Numbered from the stretch's first letter, positions 26,196-35,595 are shown. The stretch: DNA of 64,000 nucleotides from Pseudoalteromonas sp. T1lg48 (GCF_002964785.1 NZ_PQCC01000004.1:558001-622000), one strand, 5' to 3'. Notes: generated by a model from the letters alone, not told the origin. Numbers and translations are program-made.

Positions 26196-28736
26196 TTAGA
26201 AGCTAAAGCTTACTTTCGCATAATAGGTCATACCATCAAAGCCATAAGGCACTGCGCGAAGCGGGTATTTAAATGCCTGATTTGAAATAAAATCAAGCGC
26301 TTCGTCTTGACCAAGCTCATCAGGGGTTTCATCAAACAGGTTGTCGATACCCACAGACAGCATGATCTCCTCGGAAAGCTGATAACCCACATTTACGTCC
26401 ACAAGCACGGCCGATTCAACGGTGCTGGTGTCTTTAAATGACCCGGTAGGCGATAACTCATCCGGTAGGCCGATATGGTCATTACCGAAGTATTTAACGT
26501 CGGTCTCACCGAAATAGTTAAAGCGCACCATGCTGTTGTAGTCACCACGCTCATATTCGAACGTCAAGGTAGCACGCTCACCCGGCTGACCATCCGTTAG
26601 GAAGCTGCGCTGTAGATCATCCAGGGCAATATTGTCCGGAACGCCTTCAGGTGCGTTTACATCGTCGATTTCGGTGTCATTCAAGTTACCGGCGAAGGTC
26701 GCCGAGAAGTCACCGTCGTATAAATCGGTGCGATAAGAGGCGATGATATCCACCCCTTTGGTAGTTGAGTCAACCGAGTTTGAGAAGTAGTTAGCCTGCT
26801 CTGCACCGGTAGCGTTAAGCGCGGCAACCGCTTCTGGGCTAAAGGCCACATCTTCTGCTGACATCAAGCTGCCTAGGGTGATGCGGTCTTTGATCTCAAC
26901 ATGATAGAAATCAACGGTTAATGATAGCTCGCTACTCACATCGTAAACAAAACCAAAGCTTAAGTTTTCCGATGTCTCTAGCTCTAAGTTGTCTACGCCC
27001 AGAGCTGAAGGGAAATCCGATCCTGCCGTCGCGGTAAACGACTGCAATAACACGCCGCCGGCACCCAGGTTAGTGGTATAAGCGGTGTAAGCACTTTGCT
27101 GTAATGACGGCGCTCTGAAGCCCGATGAAATCGCACCACGAATGGCGAAGTCGTCGTTCACTTCATAGCGAGTCGCTAATTTACCTATAATGTCGTCGCC
27201 GGCATCTGAGAAGTCTTCATAGCGCAGCGCCGCACTGACCTGCCAGGCATCGGTGATCAAGGTCTCGGCATCGGCATACACGGCATAGCTGTGGCGACTT
27301 TCATCGTTCGATGCTTCAGGACGTAAGCCGTTGTAAGCCTGGAAGCCACATTCTGCAAATTGGTCAGGATCGTTTACCGACGGATAAGAGGTATCCATAT
27401 TTGCTAGGCCACAGGCGTAAGATGCTTCTTCACCTGGGACGATTTCATAGTTTTCTTTACGATACTCGGCACCAATTGACAGATAAACAGGGTCGGTACG
27501 ACCGATATCGATAATACCCGTTACATCCGCATTCACCGTTGTTTGGTCGAAGCGGAAGCCACCCGAGTAACCGCCACGAGGGCCGGAATTGGCAATGATC
27601 TCTTCGTCCGTGGCGTCTGGGTTGTTAAACACATACTCGGCGGCATAAGAAGCATTGATGGTGTTTTTCGAGTTGAAGTCATAGGTGTTTTCGCCATAAA
27701 CCGCTGAAACATCATAGTTCCAATCCGGGTTTATCTCACCGCGTAAACCTAGAGCGAAAGAGATATCTTCGGCCTCGTTATCAATGCGTGGCAAGAAGCC
27801 ATCACCGTATACCTGGACCACGTTCTTAGACGCCTGGTCGAAGTTACGATAGAAGCCATTACCTAAGGCTGTACGATTTGAGTAGCCACCAAAGGAGTAC
27901 AGTTCATTATCGCCCATAGGCAGGGCCATATTATAAAACAGTGAGGTAAATTCGCTGTCGGCGTTACCTTGTCCCCAACGCACCTCTTCGGACAGGGTAC
28001 CCGCAGGCACATCTACCGAGCCACCGATATCGCGCTGGGCACGGTTAGTGCCGTCGGCATCACGATACTCAACAGAGAAGTTGATAAAACCGCCTTCATC
28101 GCCGATATCAAAGCCGCGGTTAAGGCCGATAGAAATGGTATCACCATCACCTTCGCCTGTGCTGCCCGCTTGCACGTAACCGGTTGTTACACCCGTTGAG
28201 TTATTTAAAGAAAGGTTGATCACCCCGGCGATGGCATCGGAGCCATATTGTGCCGCGGCACCGTCACGTAATACTTCAACGCCTTTTAACGCGGTCAGTG
28301 GAATGGCGTTCATATCGGTACCCGCAGCACCGGCGCCAACCGTACCATTGAGACCAAAGATAGACTGGTTATGGCGACGCTTACCATTGATAAGCACCAA
28401 GGTTTGGTCCGGCTGTAAGCCACGCAGGGTCGCCGGGCGGAATAGGTCGGAGCCGTCCGATACCTGAGTACGAGAAAAGTTAAACGACGGCGCAGTAGCC
28501 TGCAGGCTTTGACCCAGCTCGGTAAAGCCACCCTTATTCAGGTCGTCTGAGTCGATCAAATCAACAGGAGAGGTTGATTCCGTGGCCGTGCGATTGGCCA
28601 TGCGCGACCCCAGTACCGAAATTACCTCAATTTTTTCATCTGCTTTGACCTGTTGTGTTTCTTCGGCTTGCACTGAGACCGTGGATACGGCCAAGCCGAC
28701 GGCTACTGCCAGCATATTTAAACGATGTGTTGTCAT
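26196..28736 (-). CDS. TonB-dependent outer-membrane receptor
   Basis: 846 aa, complete. Signal peptide (LAVAVGLAVSTVSVQAEETQ), a TonB-box-like IEVISVLGSR, a plug domain (STSPVDLIDSDDLNKGGFTE, ATLRGLQPDQTLVLINGKRR, VEVLRDGAAAQYGSDAIAGV) and a 22-strand barrel ending in YYAKVSFSF. Extracellular loops are acidic. The plug form RGLxPDxTLVLxNGKRRH is common in marine receptors for sugars, peptides or cofactors, but the ligand cannot be read from sequence. There is no adjacent SusD-like protein, transporter or regulator. A structured 5' leader (28761-28810) may control its synthesis. Confidence 0.95.
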   Translation of the reverse strand: MTTHRLNMLAVAVGLAVSTVSVQAEETQQVKADEKIEVISVLGSRMANRTATESTSPVDLIDSDDLNKGGFTELGQSLQATAPSFNFSRTQVSDGSDLFRPATLRGLQPDQTLVLINGKRRHNQSIFGLNGTVGAGAAGTDMNAIPLTALKGVEVLRDGAAAQYGSDAIAGVINLSLNNSTGVTTGYVQAGSTGEGDGDTISIGLNRGFDIGDEGGFINFSVEYRDADGTNRAQRDIGGSVDVPAGTLSEEVRWGQGNADSEFTSLFYNMALPMGDNELYSFGGYSNRTALGNGFYRNFDQASKNVVQVYGDGFLPRIDNEAEDISFALGLRGEINPDWNYDVSAVYGENTYDFNSKNTINASYAAEYVFNNPDATDEEIIANSGPRGGYSGGFRFDQTTVNADVTGIIDIGRTDPVYLSIGAEYRKENYEIVPGEEASYACGLANMDTSYPSVNDPDQFAECGFQAYNGLRPEASNDESRHSYAVYADAETLITDAWQVSAALRYEDFSDAGDDIIGKLATRYEVNDDFAIRGAISSGFRAPSLQQSAYTAYTTNLGAGGVLLQSFTATAGSDFPSALGVDNLELETSENLSFGFVYDVSSELSLTVDFYHVEIKDRITLGSLMSAEDVAFSPEAVAALNATGAEQANYFSNSVDSTTKGVDIIASYRTDLYDGDFSATFAGNLNDTEIDDVNAPEGVPDNIALDDLQRSFLTDGQPGERATLTFEYERGDYNSMVRFNYFGETDVKYFGNDHIGLPDELSPTGSFKDTSTVESAVLVDVNVGYQLSEEIMLSVGIDNLFDETPDELGQDEALDFISNQAFKYPLRAVPYGFDGMTYYAKVSFSF

Positions 28737-28760
28737 GTGTGTCCCGTTGATTATCCTGCC

Positions 28761-28810
28761 TACTCTTCTTTATCAATCGACACACCCAAAGGTGGAGACA
28801 AAGAAGAGTA
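28761..28810 (-). promoter_or_regulatory. Structured 5' leader upstream of the receptor gene
   Basis: A perfect 11-bp inverted repeat, TACTCTTCTTT at 28761-28771 and AAAGAAGAGTA at 28800-28810, encloses an inner CACC-TTTG-GGTG stem. It ends 24 bases before the receptor ATG, so in the mRNA it would form a nested hairpin just before the ribosome binding site. It could be a leader regulatory RNA or a DNA operator. Confidence 0.45.
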
Positions 28811-29101
28811 AGTTAAAGCACGTATTATCGATTTATAAAAATCACTTTTATGAAGGCTAATTCAAGCCTGCGAATTAACCTTTAGGAAACATCCTATCAA
28901 CAAAAATACGAAATGAAAGAAAAATCAACTACGACTAAAGTATAAAAATGCATTTGTTTAATTATTTTAATTAGTTAGGAGTAATTTGGCGTGCTGATAC
29001 GACCAGTTTGGCGTTCTCTTTGGGCCCAATAACGGGACAAAACACCCCTGCGCGCCTTTAATATAGACGATGCTCAATCAGCCCTGGCCCGCCTTGACTC
29101 T
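28811..29101. other. Intergenic region, AT-rich
   Basis: Upstream of the receptor gene and downstream of the membrane-protein gene, both on the minus strand. It must hold the receptor promoter. I see no gene and no clear terminator; the stretch 28900-28980 is very AT-rich. Confidence 0.4.
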
Positions 29102-29800
29102 CTATGACCCAGCGTTTTGGGCTACGCGTCTGGCCTGCGCTATCGGGCTAAAACGGACCCACCTGAATAAATAAAGCACGGCGATTTTTGTGATGGCACT
29201 GATGCTCGCCAACAGCAGCAGCGGCCAGCCTTGTTTAAGACCCATACTCAGAGAAAATGCGATAGTTGAAATGTCCATCATCAAAATAAACACACTCATT
29301 TTTCTATCCAGCGCCCCGGTCTCCCCCGCCTTAAGCACTAAGGTGATCTGACTGTAATAGCCATGTGCAATAAGCCCAGTGATACAGACTATCATCACCG
29401 CCATTATTTGCTGTCCTTGATCTTCATAAGCAGTTCCCATGACACCAAACAAAGCGCCTATCAAAAGTAGCGCTAAGGCCGCTGAAAAACATAGAAACGA
29501 CGGCCCTGTCTTCCTGTCTCGCCATATTTCATAAAGAATGATACTAACCAGCACTGAGGCGCATAACCTAGGCCACACAATATAGTGATTGAAAGGCTCT
29601 ATCGACATGCCATATACAAAGAAGGAGTAGTAAGCTAAGAAGCTAACCATAAACATTTTTAGCGACAGGATATGCGTTGGATGCTGTTTGTGTTCTTGCT
29701 TCCTTCGCCATATGGTACGTACTTGTGAATACACCCCTATTAAACTAAATAAGATGAAGCAAGTATTGAGCGTTCCGAAAAAGTTAAACCACATTAGCAT
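29102..29800 (-). CDS. Seven-helix membrane protein, PQ-loop/SWEET-like
   Basis: 232 aa with about seven hydrophobic segments. Two internally similar units can be seen: an N-terminal one (NTCFILFSLIGVYSQVRTIW, then LKMFMVSFLAYYSFFVYGMS) and a C-terminal one (VCITGLIAHGYYSQITLVLK, then KMSVFILMMDISTIAFSLSM). Each has a helix ending in x-S-Q-(V/I)-x, a basic loop, and then a K-M-x-V/S helix, which is the logic of PQ-loop/SWEET-type transporters with Pro replaced by Ser. The assignment is tentative. It is divergent from a GNAT acetyltransferase gene, and twin 12-bp palindromes lie in the shared promoter region, so both may answer to one regulator. Confidence 0.6.
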   Translation of the reverse strand: MLMWFNFFGTLNTCFILFSLIGVYSQVRTIWRRKQEHKQHPTHILSLKMFMVSFLAYYSFFVYGMSIEPFNHYIVWPRLCASVLVSIILYEIWRDRKTGPSFLCFSAALALLLIGALFGVMGTAYEDQGQQIMAVMIVCITGLIAHGYYSQITLVLKAGETGALDRKMSVFILMMDISTIAFSLSMGLKQGWPLLLLASISAITKIAVLYLFRWVRFSPIAQARRVAQNAGS

Positions 29801-29815
29801 CTAATTCCCAAATTA

Positions 29816-29894
29816 ACATTGTCGACAATCTTAATTTACAAACCCATATAAACAATTTATTTATATGTATATCGAATATAATTGTCGACAATGT
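29816..29894. promoter_or_regulatory. Twin palindromic operators in a divergent promoter
   Basis: ATTGTCGACAAT, a perfect 12-bp palindrome, occurs at 29818-29829 and again at 29881-29892. With flanking bases the two copies form a 14-bp inverted repeat (ACATTGTCGACAAT / ATTGTCGACAATGT). Their centres are 63 bp apart, six helical turns, and the DNA between is AT-rich. The form resembles sites of GntR/FCD-type repressors; no such gene is in the window. Confidence 0.7.
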
Positions 29895-29959
29895 GGATTT
29901 GAGATAAGTTTTATGTACGATGACGTTCGTTGCTTAAAGACACCAAAATGGAGAAGTAG

Positions 29960-30388
29960 ATGGAAGTTAGGTTTATGGGTCAAGGTGACCTTCAAGATAA
30001 GGTGCTTGATGTACTCTTGCAGTTGCGCCCGCAGTACAGTCGTGAAAGTTTGCATGTGCAGATAGAGAAACAAAAAGCGCAGGGCTATCAGCTAGTCTAT
30101 GTGATATCGGAAGGCGAGGTGTTGGCGGTTGCCGGGTTCAGCATGGGCGAAAAACTCGCTTGGGGAAAGCACATCTATATTGAGGATCTGGTTACCAATG
30201 AAGCATACCGTTCCAAAGGCGTCGGCACTTTTTTTATGAACTGGTTTAAAAGCTATGCGAAACAAGTCGGCTGTACGCAGATCCACCTCGATTCAGGCGT
30301 GCAACGCTTTCCCGCCCATAAATTTTACCTCAGGGAAGGGTTTCGAATAGCCAGCCATCACTTTTCTATCGTGGAAGGTTTGGACTAA
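29960..30388 (+). CDS. GNAT-family N-acetyltransferase
   Basis: 142 aa, a single GNAT domain. Motif A, which binds acetyl-CoA pyrophosphate, is visible as LVTNEAYRSKGVGTFFMNW (R/Q-x-x-G-x-G form: R-S-K-G-V-G), and motif B as HKFYLREGFRIASHHF. Motif D is VISEGEVLAVAGFSMGEKL. The substrate is unknown. It is transcribed away from the PQ-loop-like gene across the twin palindromes. The start ATG at 29960 has AGAAG upstream; longer frames into the palindrome region have no support. Confidence 0.9.
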   Translation: MEVRFMGQGDLQDKVLDVLLQLRPQYSRESLHVQIEKQKAQGYQLVYVISEGEVLAVAGFSMGEKLAWGKHIYIEDLVTNEAYRSKGVGTFFMNWFKSYAKQVGCTQIHLDSGVQRFPAHKFYLREGFRIASHHFSIVEGLD

Positions 30389-30454
30389 AAGCTACCAAGA
30401 GAGTTCAAGAACCCAAGGGCTGAAAGAGAGGCGCTAGAAAAACTGAGTAATAAA

Positions 30455-30499
30455 CAAGACACCCAGTCTTATACTTTAAGCTTTGAGATGGGTGTCTTG
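30455..30499. terminator. Long hairpin between GNAT and HEPN genes
   Basis: Perfect 11-bp stem CAAGACACCCA/TGGGTGTCTTG with a 23-base loop that itself allows a few pairs. The flanking T-rich stretch is weak. It sits between converging genes and is probably a bidirectional terminator. Confidence 0.55.
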
Positions 30500-30509
30500 G
30501 TAATTTGCT

Positions 30510-31166
30510 TTATTCTACAACGGGGTAACTTGCTTCTCCCCAAAACTCCTGGGCGTTATCCATCATGATTTCAATTGTGAACGGAATAAACTTGGATAAG
30601 AAGGTAACCGCATCACGGACCTGAGCCCGGTTTGCTGAACTATTCCAGGTGGCGCCACCATGGATAATCTGGTTTCTTAATGTATATAGGCGAGAAAATA
30701 TGACCGATAATACGGCGGAGGTGTTTTTACCGCCGAGTGCTTTATTAGCATAGGAATTTGCGGCTTTAAAGCGCTCTTCCCACTCTTGTTCGGACTTTTT
30801 ATGATTGTGGAAATCCCAAAAGGGCTGAAACACAAATTTGTTGTTTAACAATACCCTAATACTGCTGGCAAATTCATTCCAGACCAGATCTGCTAAGCGG
30901 CCTTGCTCGTCCAGCTGACATAAGCGTTCGATAAAATTACGGAATGTATCTTGCTCGGTATAACGGTAACAATCGTCAATAACATTTGAGTATGCGGCAT
31001 TAAAGGCTATCCAATAAAAGATAAACTGGGAGTCTTTATCCCCTTCCATCTGCTCTGCTTTATGCAGCCAGCTCAGTGCCCTGTGCACCCGCAAACCTAT
31101 GTTTTCAGAGTATTCACTTCGTTCGCTACGCTGTCGCGCTTTTAAGCTCTGGTAAGTCACTTCCAT
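30510..31166 (-). CDS. HEPN-domain protein (ApeA-like)
   Basis: 218 aa. The N-terminal half is helical with FIFYWIAFNAAYSNVIDD, a stretch typical of ApeA/MAE-28990-like HEPN proteins. Near the C-terminus is TLRNQIIHGGATWNS, whose R-N-Q-I-I-H matches the R-x4-H motif of HEPN ribonucleases. HEPN proteins cleave RNA in many toxin-antitoxin and anti-phage systems, although some are non-catalytic. No antitoxin (MNT nucleotidyltransferase) gene is adjacent, so the toxin role is open. It is flanked by terminators on both sides and appears monocistronic. Confidence 0.75.
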   Translation of the reverse strand: MEVTYQSLKARQRSERSEYSENIGLRVHRALSWLHKAEQMEGDKDSQFIFYWIAFNAAYSNVIDDCYRYTEQDTFRNFIERLCQLDEQGRLADLVWNEFASSIRVLLNNKFVFQPFWDFHNHKKSEQEWEERFKAANSYANKALGGKNTSAVLSVIFSRLYTLRNQIIHGGATWNSSANRAQVRDAVTFLSKFIPFTIEIMMDNAQEFWGEASYPVVE

Positions 31167-31281
31167 ATCAAATACCTAAGGCAATTCAAACAAGTTACCC
31201 TCAATATTAATAAGTTAATTGCTCCCCCTAGTCAAACGCCCACTATAAAAAAGACAAAGCGCTCTCCTTATCTGCAGGCAT

Positions 31282-31306
31282 AAAAAAGCCCCGCTAAAAA
31301 GCGGGG
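31282..31306 (-). terminator. Terminator of the deoB-deoD operon
   Basis: CCCCGCT/AGCGGGG stem, loop AAAA, with A6 on the plus strand (T6 after the stem on the minus strand), 78 bases after the deoD stop. Between it and the HEPN start (31167-31281) I see only AT-rich promoter-like sequence. Confidence 0.88.
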
Positions 31307-31383
31307 ACTTTGAGGTTAACGTTTTTCACGTATTACCAAGGAACACGGGTGTTGCAACCTAGGGTGGCCCCTAGGTGCGCAAG

Positions 31384-32084
31384 TTAAATTGATTCGAGGG
31401 CGATTTTCACCATCTCGTTAAAGGTGCTTTGACGCTCTTCGGCTGGCGTTGCTTCGCCGGTGATCACATGATCGCTCACCGTAAACAGCGCCATGGCATT
31501 GGCGCCGTATTCGGCGGCCACGCCGTAAAGACCGGCTGTTTCCATGTCCACCGCCAACACGCCCAGCTTATGCAGCTCTTCGTAGAACGAGGGGTCGGCC
31601 TGATAGAAGGTATCCGTGGTAAACACATTACCTACTTTGGCATCGATACCCAATTCACGGGCGCGCGTACGCCATTTTCAAGCAAGCCATAGTTGGCCAG
31701 GGCGGCAAAATCGTAGCCACGCACACGGGCACGGTTGACATTGGAGTCGGTGCTCGCACCCTGGGCAAAAATCACGTCACGAATTTTGGTATCCGCGGCG
31801 ATGCCGCCACAGGTACCGATACGAATAATGTTTTTCACGCCGTAGCTGACGATCAGCTCGCGGGCATAAATGGACATGGATGGAATGCCCATACCCGAGC
31901 CCATGATGCTCACCGGCTTGCCTTTATAAGTGCCGGTAAAACCGTACATATTGCGTACGCCAGTCACTTGTTTCGCATCGTCGAGAAAGTGCTCGGCAAT
32001 GTATTGGGCACGCAGTGGATCGCCCGGCATTAATACCGTTTCGGCAAAATCGCCCTGGGCTGCGCTAATATGTGGCGTACTCAT
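31384..32084 (-). pseudogene. deoD: Purine-nucleoside phosphorylase DeoD with one-base frameshift
   Basis: Phosphorolysis of purine (deoxy)nucleosides in the cytoplasm. The two parts together cover the whole enzyme. The first (from 32084) has [42 protein letters not shown] and [16 protein letters not shown]. The second, in another frame (to 31384), has [35 protein letters not shown] and [10 protein letters not shown]. The family sequence would run [18 protein letters not shown]; here one base is missing in the minus-strand run GCGCGCCC at about 31660-31663, so the first frame ends after [15 protein letters not shown]. All active-site regions are otherwise intact. This is either a very recent mutation or a sequencing error in a GC-rich stretch. 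It lies 11 bp after deoB. Confidence 0.9.
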
Positions 32085-32095
32085 ATCTTGTCCTC

Positions 32096-33328
32096 TTACT
32101 GTGCTGTGTCCGGCGTATCGAGCGACAGCGCCGCAACAAAGCCGTTACCATATTCAAGTGTTGTTAGGTCAAACCATTGCGCCAGGGTCTGGCCGATATC
32201 GGCAAAACTCTCACGCTCACCCAGAGCCACGGCTTGCATGCCCGGGCGATAGGCGATTACCGGCACATACTCGCGAGTATGATCCGAGCCTGGGGCGGTG
32301 GGGTCGCAGCCATGGTCGGCGGTGATGATCAGCAGATCATCTTCTTTTAACTGCGCCAGCACATGGGGCAAAAAGTCATCGAATACTTTCAATGCTTCGC
32401 CATAACCCACGGCATTACGACGATGACCGTATAGCTCATCGAAGTCCACCAGGTTGGTAAATACCAAGCTGTTGTCCGGCGCCTGTTTAAACACCTCGAC
32501 GGTTTTCGCCAGCAGGTTTTCCAGGCCCGGCGCCTTATATTTTTGGGTGATCCCCTGATGGGCATAAATATCGGCAATTTTGCCAATACTGATCACCTCG
32601 CCACCGGCGGCCGCCAGCTTATCAAGCACTGTCGGGGCCGGCGGTAACACCGAATAATCGCGGCGATTACCGGTGCGCTTAAAATCATCCTTGTCATTGC
32701 CAACAAAGGGGCGCGCAATCACGCGGCCGATGTTGTAGTCATCAAGCAGTGAGCGTGCAACTTCACATACCTGATACAAGTTATCCAAGCCAAAGCTTTG
32801 TTCATGGGCGGCAATTTGGAACACGCTATCGGCCGAGGTATAACAAATTGGCTTACCCGTGCGCACATGCTCCTCACCGAGCTCGGCGATAATGGTCGTG
32901 CCCGAAGCATGACAATTACCCAAGATCCCGGGAATACCGGTGCGCGCTACCAATTCCTCGATCAACTCGGCAGGAAAGCTAGGTGTGGTTAAGGGGAAAT
33001 AACCCCAATCAAACAACACCGGCACACCGGCCATTTCCCAATGCCCCGACGGCGTGTCTTTGCCACTGGATAACTCCTTGGCATAACCCCACGCAGCCAT
33101 TGGCTGTTGGCGATTGGCAACGTTAAGGGTTCGACCAGACGCCGCCTCACAGGCATCGATCAAACCCAGTCGCGACAAGTTTGCCAGCGCCAGGGGTTCA
33201 CCCCAGTGCTGCTGGTAGGCATCTAAAATGTGGGCCAGGGTGTTGGCGCCAAGATCGCCAAAGGCCTCGGCATCCGGTGCCGCGCCTATACCCAGACTGT
33301 CGGCCATCAAGATCACTGCTCGTGCCAT
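32096..33328 (-). CDS. deoB: Phosphopentomutase
   Basis: 410 aa, the usual length of DeoB. It interconverts (deoxy)ribose 1-phosphate and 5-phosphate in nucleoside catabolism. It belongs to the alkaline-phosphatase superfamily, with metal ligands in the N-terminal [18 protein letters not shown] and the C-terminal [20 protein letters not shown]; the phospho-threonine region is [12 protein letters not shown]. The conserved [19 protein letters not shown] and [14 protein letters not shown] blocks are present. It is the first gene of the deoB-deoD pair and divergent from udk-nupC. Two GGACAnAAGTCC dyads lie in the shared promoter region. Confidence 0.98.
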   Translation of the reverse strand: MARAVILMADSLGIGAAPDAEAFGDLGANTLAHILDAYQQHWGEPLALANLSRLGLIDACEAASGRTLNVANRQQPMAAWGYAKELSSGKDTPSGHWEMAGVPVLFDWGYFPLTTPSFPAELIEELVARTGIPGILGNCHASGTTIIAELGEEHVRTGKPICYTSADSVFQIAAHEQSFGLDNLYQVCEVARSLLDDYNIGRVIARPFVGNDKDDFKRTGNRRDYSVLPPAPTVLDKLAAAGGEVISIGKIADIYAHQGITQKYKAPGLENLLAKTVEVFKQAPDNSLVFTNLVDFDELYGHRRNAVGYGEALKVFDDFLPHVLAQLKEDDLLIITADHGCDPTAPGSDHTREYVPVIAYRPGMQAVALGERESFADIGQTLAQWFDLTTLEYGNGFVAALSLDTPDTAQ

Positions 33329-33388
33329 ACTTGCCTCGCTCTATTACGCTATGTTGCTAACTTTAACCACTTGATAAATTTACCAACA

Positions 33389-33471
33389 GGACAAAAGTCC
33401 TACGGTAATTATAGGTTTGATCTGAGCACGAGGGACTCTTTACTGATGTTTTTTCAAGCGGACATAAGTCC
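33389..33471. promoter_or_regulatory. Paired GGACAnAAGTCC dyads in the deoB/udk divergent promoter
   Basis: GGACAAAAGTCC at 33389-33400 and GGACATAAGTCC at 33460-33471, both with GGAC/GTCC arms and a four-base centre. They lie 71 bp apart between the divergent nucleoside genes and may be sites for a common repressor or activator. I do not recognise the regulator; they do not match the E. coli CytR or DeoR consensus I know. Confidence 0.5.
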
Positions 33472-33632
33472 TTAATAAAAACCCGGTACAAAGGCTACAT
33501 TTGTCGGAATAACGTGAGGATTTGCGTCACTTTTGGCGCGCATAAGCGCTAAGGGATGGCATCAATTGAGATTATTAGTGGCGAATTTGCTAAAGTAATC
33601 AATTGTCTAATTTCAGTCTGGATGCTTTGTTT

Positions 33633-34262
33633 GTGACACAAACCATTATCGCCATTGCCGGTGCGTCTGCATCGGGTAAGTCGTTGTTTAGTCAAACTAT
33701 TTATAACGAACTGGTCAATGAGCTAGAGCCTGGGGCGATCGCCATTATCGAGGAAGACGCCTACTACCGGGATCAATCGCATTTACCTATGGCGCATCGC
33801 GTCAAAACCAATTATGACCACCCGGATGCCTTTGAGCACGAATTGTTGGTCGAGCACCTGCGCCAATTGCGTGAAGGGTGCGCCGTGGATGTGCCCATTT
33901 ATGACTATAACGAGCACACCCGCGCAAAAGAAACACGCCGCGTTTTACCGGCAAAGATCCTCATCGTCGAGGGTATTTTGTTATTAAGCGATCCGGCACT
34001 GAGAGATGAATTTGATATTAAGGTGTTTATCGATACGCCGCTGGACATCTGTCTGATGCGCCGTATGCAACGCGATATTGAAGAGCGTGGCCGCACAATC
34101 CAGTCGATTGTCGAACAATACAAGCGCACCGTGCGACCTATGTTTTACCAGTTTATCGAGCCGTCCAAGCATAACGCCGATTTGGTCGTTACCCGAGGTG
34201 GTAAAAACCGCGTAGCAATTGACATAATAAAAAGTAAAATCAAACACCTACTACAAGAATAA
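33633..34262 (+). CDS. udk: Uridine kinase
   Basis: About 209 aa. It phosphorylates uridine and cytidine to UMP/CMP with ATP or GTP. P-loop [20 protein letters not shown], Asp/Tyr block [19 protein letters not shown], nucleoside site [29 protein letters not shown], the lid region [16 protein letters not shown] and the C-terminal [18 protein letters not shown] all match Udk. I prefer the GTG at 33633 ([10 protein letters not shown]), which gives the family N-terminus; a TTG at 33603 would add ten residues without a better ribosome binding site. It is followed after 14 bp by the nucleoside transporter gene. Confidence 0.95.
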   Translation: MTQTIIAIAGASASGKSLFSQTIYNELVNELEPGAIAIIEEDAYYRDQSHLPMAHRVKTNYDHPDAFEHELLVEHLRQLREGCAVDVPIYDYNEHTRAKETRRVLPAKILIVEGILLLSDPALRDEFDIKVFIDTPLDICLMRRMQRDIEERGRTIQSIVEQYKRTVRPMFYQFIEPSKHNADLVVTRGGKNRVAIDIIKSKIKHLLQE

Positions 34263-34276
34263 CGGGAACATCGGCA

Positions 34277-35500
34277 ATGACAACATTAATGAGCCTGATC
34301 GGTATGCTGGTGCTACTGGCGATTGCCTACGGGGCGTCAACAAACCGCAAAGCGATTAACGTGCGCACCGTGGGTGTGGCATTTTTACTGCAAGTCATCA
34401 TAGGTGGCTTTGTATTATTTTTTGAATTTGGCAAAAACATACTTGAAGCCATGTCCAGGGGGGTGGCCAAAATAATCGGCTATGCCACCGATGGCATCAG
34501 CTTTTTATTCGGTCCTCTGGCCAAGGAAGACACCCTGGGCTTTTTATTCGCCTTTCAGGTGTTGCCGGTTATCGTATTTTTCTCATCCCTGGTGGCGGTC
34601 TTATATTACCTCGGCATCATGGATTGGGTGATTAAATTCTTAGGCGGTGCGCTGCAAAAGCTATTGAAAACGTCGCGCCCCGAGTCGCTCTCGGCCACCG
34701 CCAATATTTTCGTGGGCCAAACCGAAGCGCCATTGATAGTAAAACCTTTTATTACCACCATGACCAAGTCGGAGTTATTCGCGGTCATGGTCGGTGGCTT
34801 AGCCACGGTAGCAGGCTCGGTCATGGCCGGTTATGTAAAGATAGGCGTTGAACTGCACTACCTGATTGCTGCCAGCTTTATGGCCGCACCCGGTGGTTTC
34901 CTGATGGCCAAAATGATCGTGCCGGAGACGGAAACCCCGAAGGAAACACTGGCCGAGCTCGATACCGAGCATGAGCAGCCGGTAAACGTAATCGATGCCG
35001 CGGCCGCTGGGGCCTCAAGCGGTATGCAACTGGCCCTGAACGTGGGCGCCATGTTGTTGGCTTTCGTCGCGCTAATCGCCCTATTGAACGGCGTATTAGG
35101 CTGGTTCGGCGGCTTCTTCGATAACCCGGAGCTGACGCTACAACAGATTTTAGGTTATGTCTTCGCCCCGGTCGCCTGGTTATTGGGTGTGCCTTGGGAT
35201 GAAGCCATGCGAGCCGGTAGCTTTATCGGCCAGAAATTAGTCGTAAATGAGTTCGTCGCTTATTTGGACTTTGTAAATTATCGTGATGAGTTAAGTGAGC
35301 ACACACAAGCAATCGTAACCTTTGCACTGTGTGGTTTCGCTAACCTGTCATCGATAGCTATCTTACTAGGCGGGATTGGCGGTATGGCGCCAAGCCGGCG
35401 AAAGGACATCGCACGTCTAGGGCTCAGAGCAGTGTTGGCAGGATCTATGGCCAACCTCATGAGCGCCGCAATTGCTGGGTTTTTCCTCTCTATTGCTTAG
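34277..35500 (+). CDS. Concentrative nucleoside transporter (CNT/NupC family)
   Basis: 407 aa inner-membrane protein with about ten hydrophobic segments. CNT signatures: [12 protein letters not shown] near the N-terminus, the re-entrant-loop motif [17 protein letters not shown] (G-Q-T-E-A-P binds nucleoside), the [20 protein letters not shown] block, and the second half [13 protein letters not shown] and [20 protein letters not shown]. It imports nucleosides with H+ or Na+. Operon with udk (14-bp gap), divergent from deoB-deoD, so import, phosphorylation and phosphorolysis are grouped. It could be named nupC or nupX; I leave it unnamed because CNT paralogues differ little in sequence. Confidence 0.95.
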   Translation: MTTLMSLIGMLVLLAIAYGASTNRKAINVRTVGVAFLLQVIIGGFVLFFEFGKNILEAMSRGVAKIIGYATDGISFLFGPLAKEDTLGFLFAFQVLPVIVFFSSLVAVLYYLGIMDWVIKFLGGALQKLLKTSRPESLSATANIFVGQTEAPLIVKPFITTMTKSELFAVMVGGLATVAGSVMAGYVKIGVELHYLIAASFMAAPGGFLMAKMIVPETETPKETLAELDTEHEQPVNVIDAAAAGASSGMQLALNVGAMLLAFVALIALLNGVLGWFGGFFDNPELTLQQILGYVFAPVAWLLGVPWDEAMRAGSFIGQKLVVNEFVAYLDFVNYRDELSEHTQAIVTFALCGFANLSSIAILLGGIGGMAPSRRKDIARLGLRAVLAGSMANLMSAAIAGFFLSIA

Positions 35501-35595
35501 AAACAAAGAGAAGCCACAGTTGCAAAACAGGGTCTTAGACCTAGGTTGTTGCCTTAAGGGGTTAAGGGAACAGCTAACTTGAACGATACTTCACC

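Noticed and set aside
30455-30499. Integron attC site
   Set aside because: The arms lack the conserved RYYYAAC/GTTRRRY ends, and no integrase or cassette array is present.
31384-32084. Two separate deoD-like genes
   Set aside because: The two frames are consecutive halves of one enzyme and join with a single-base correction.
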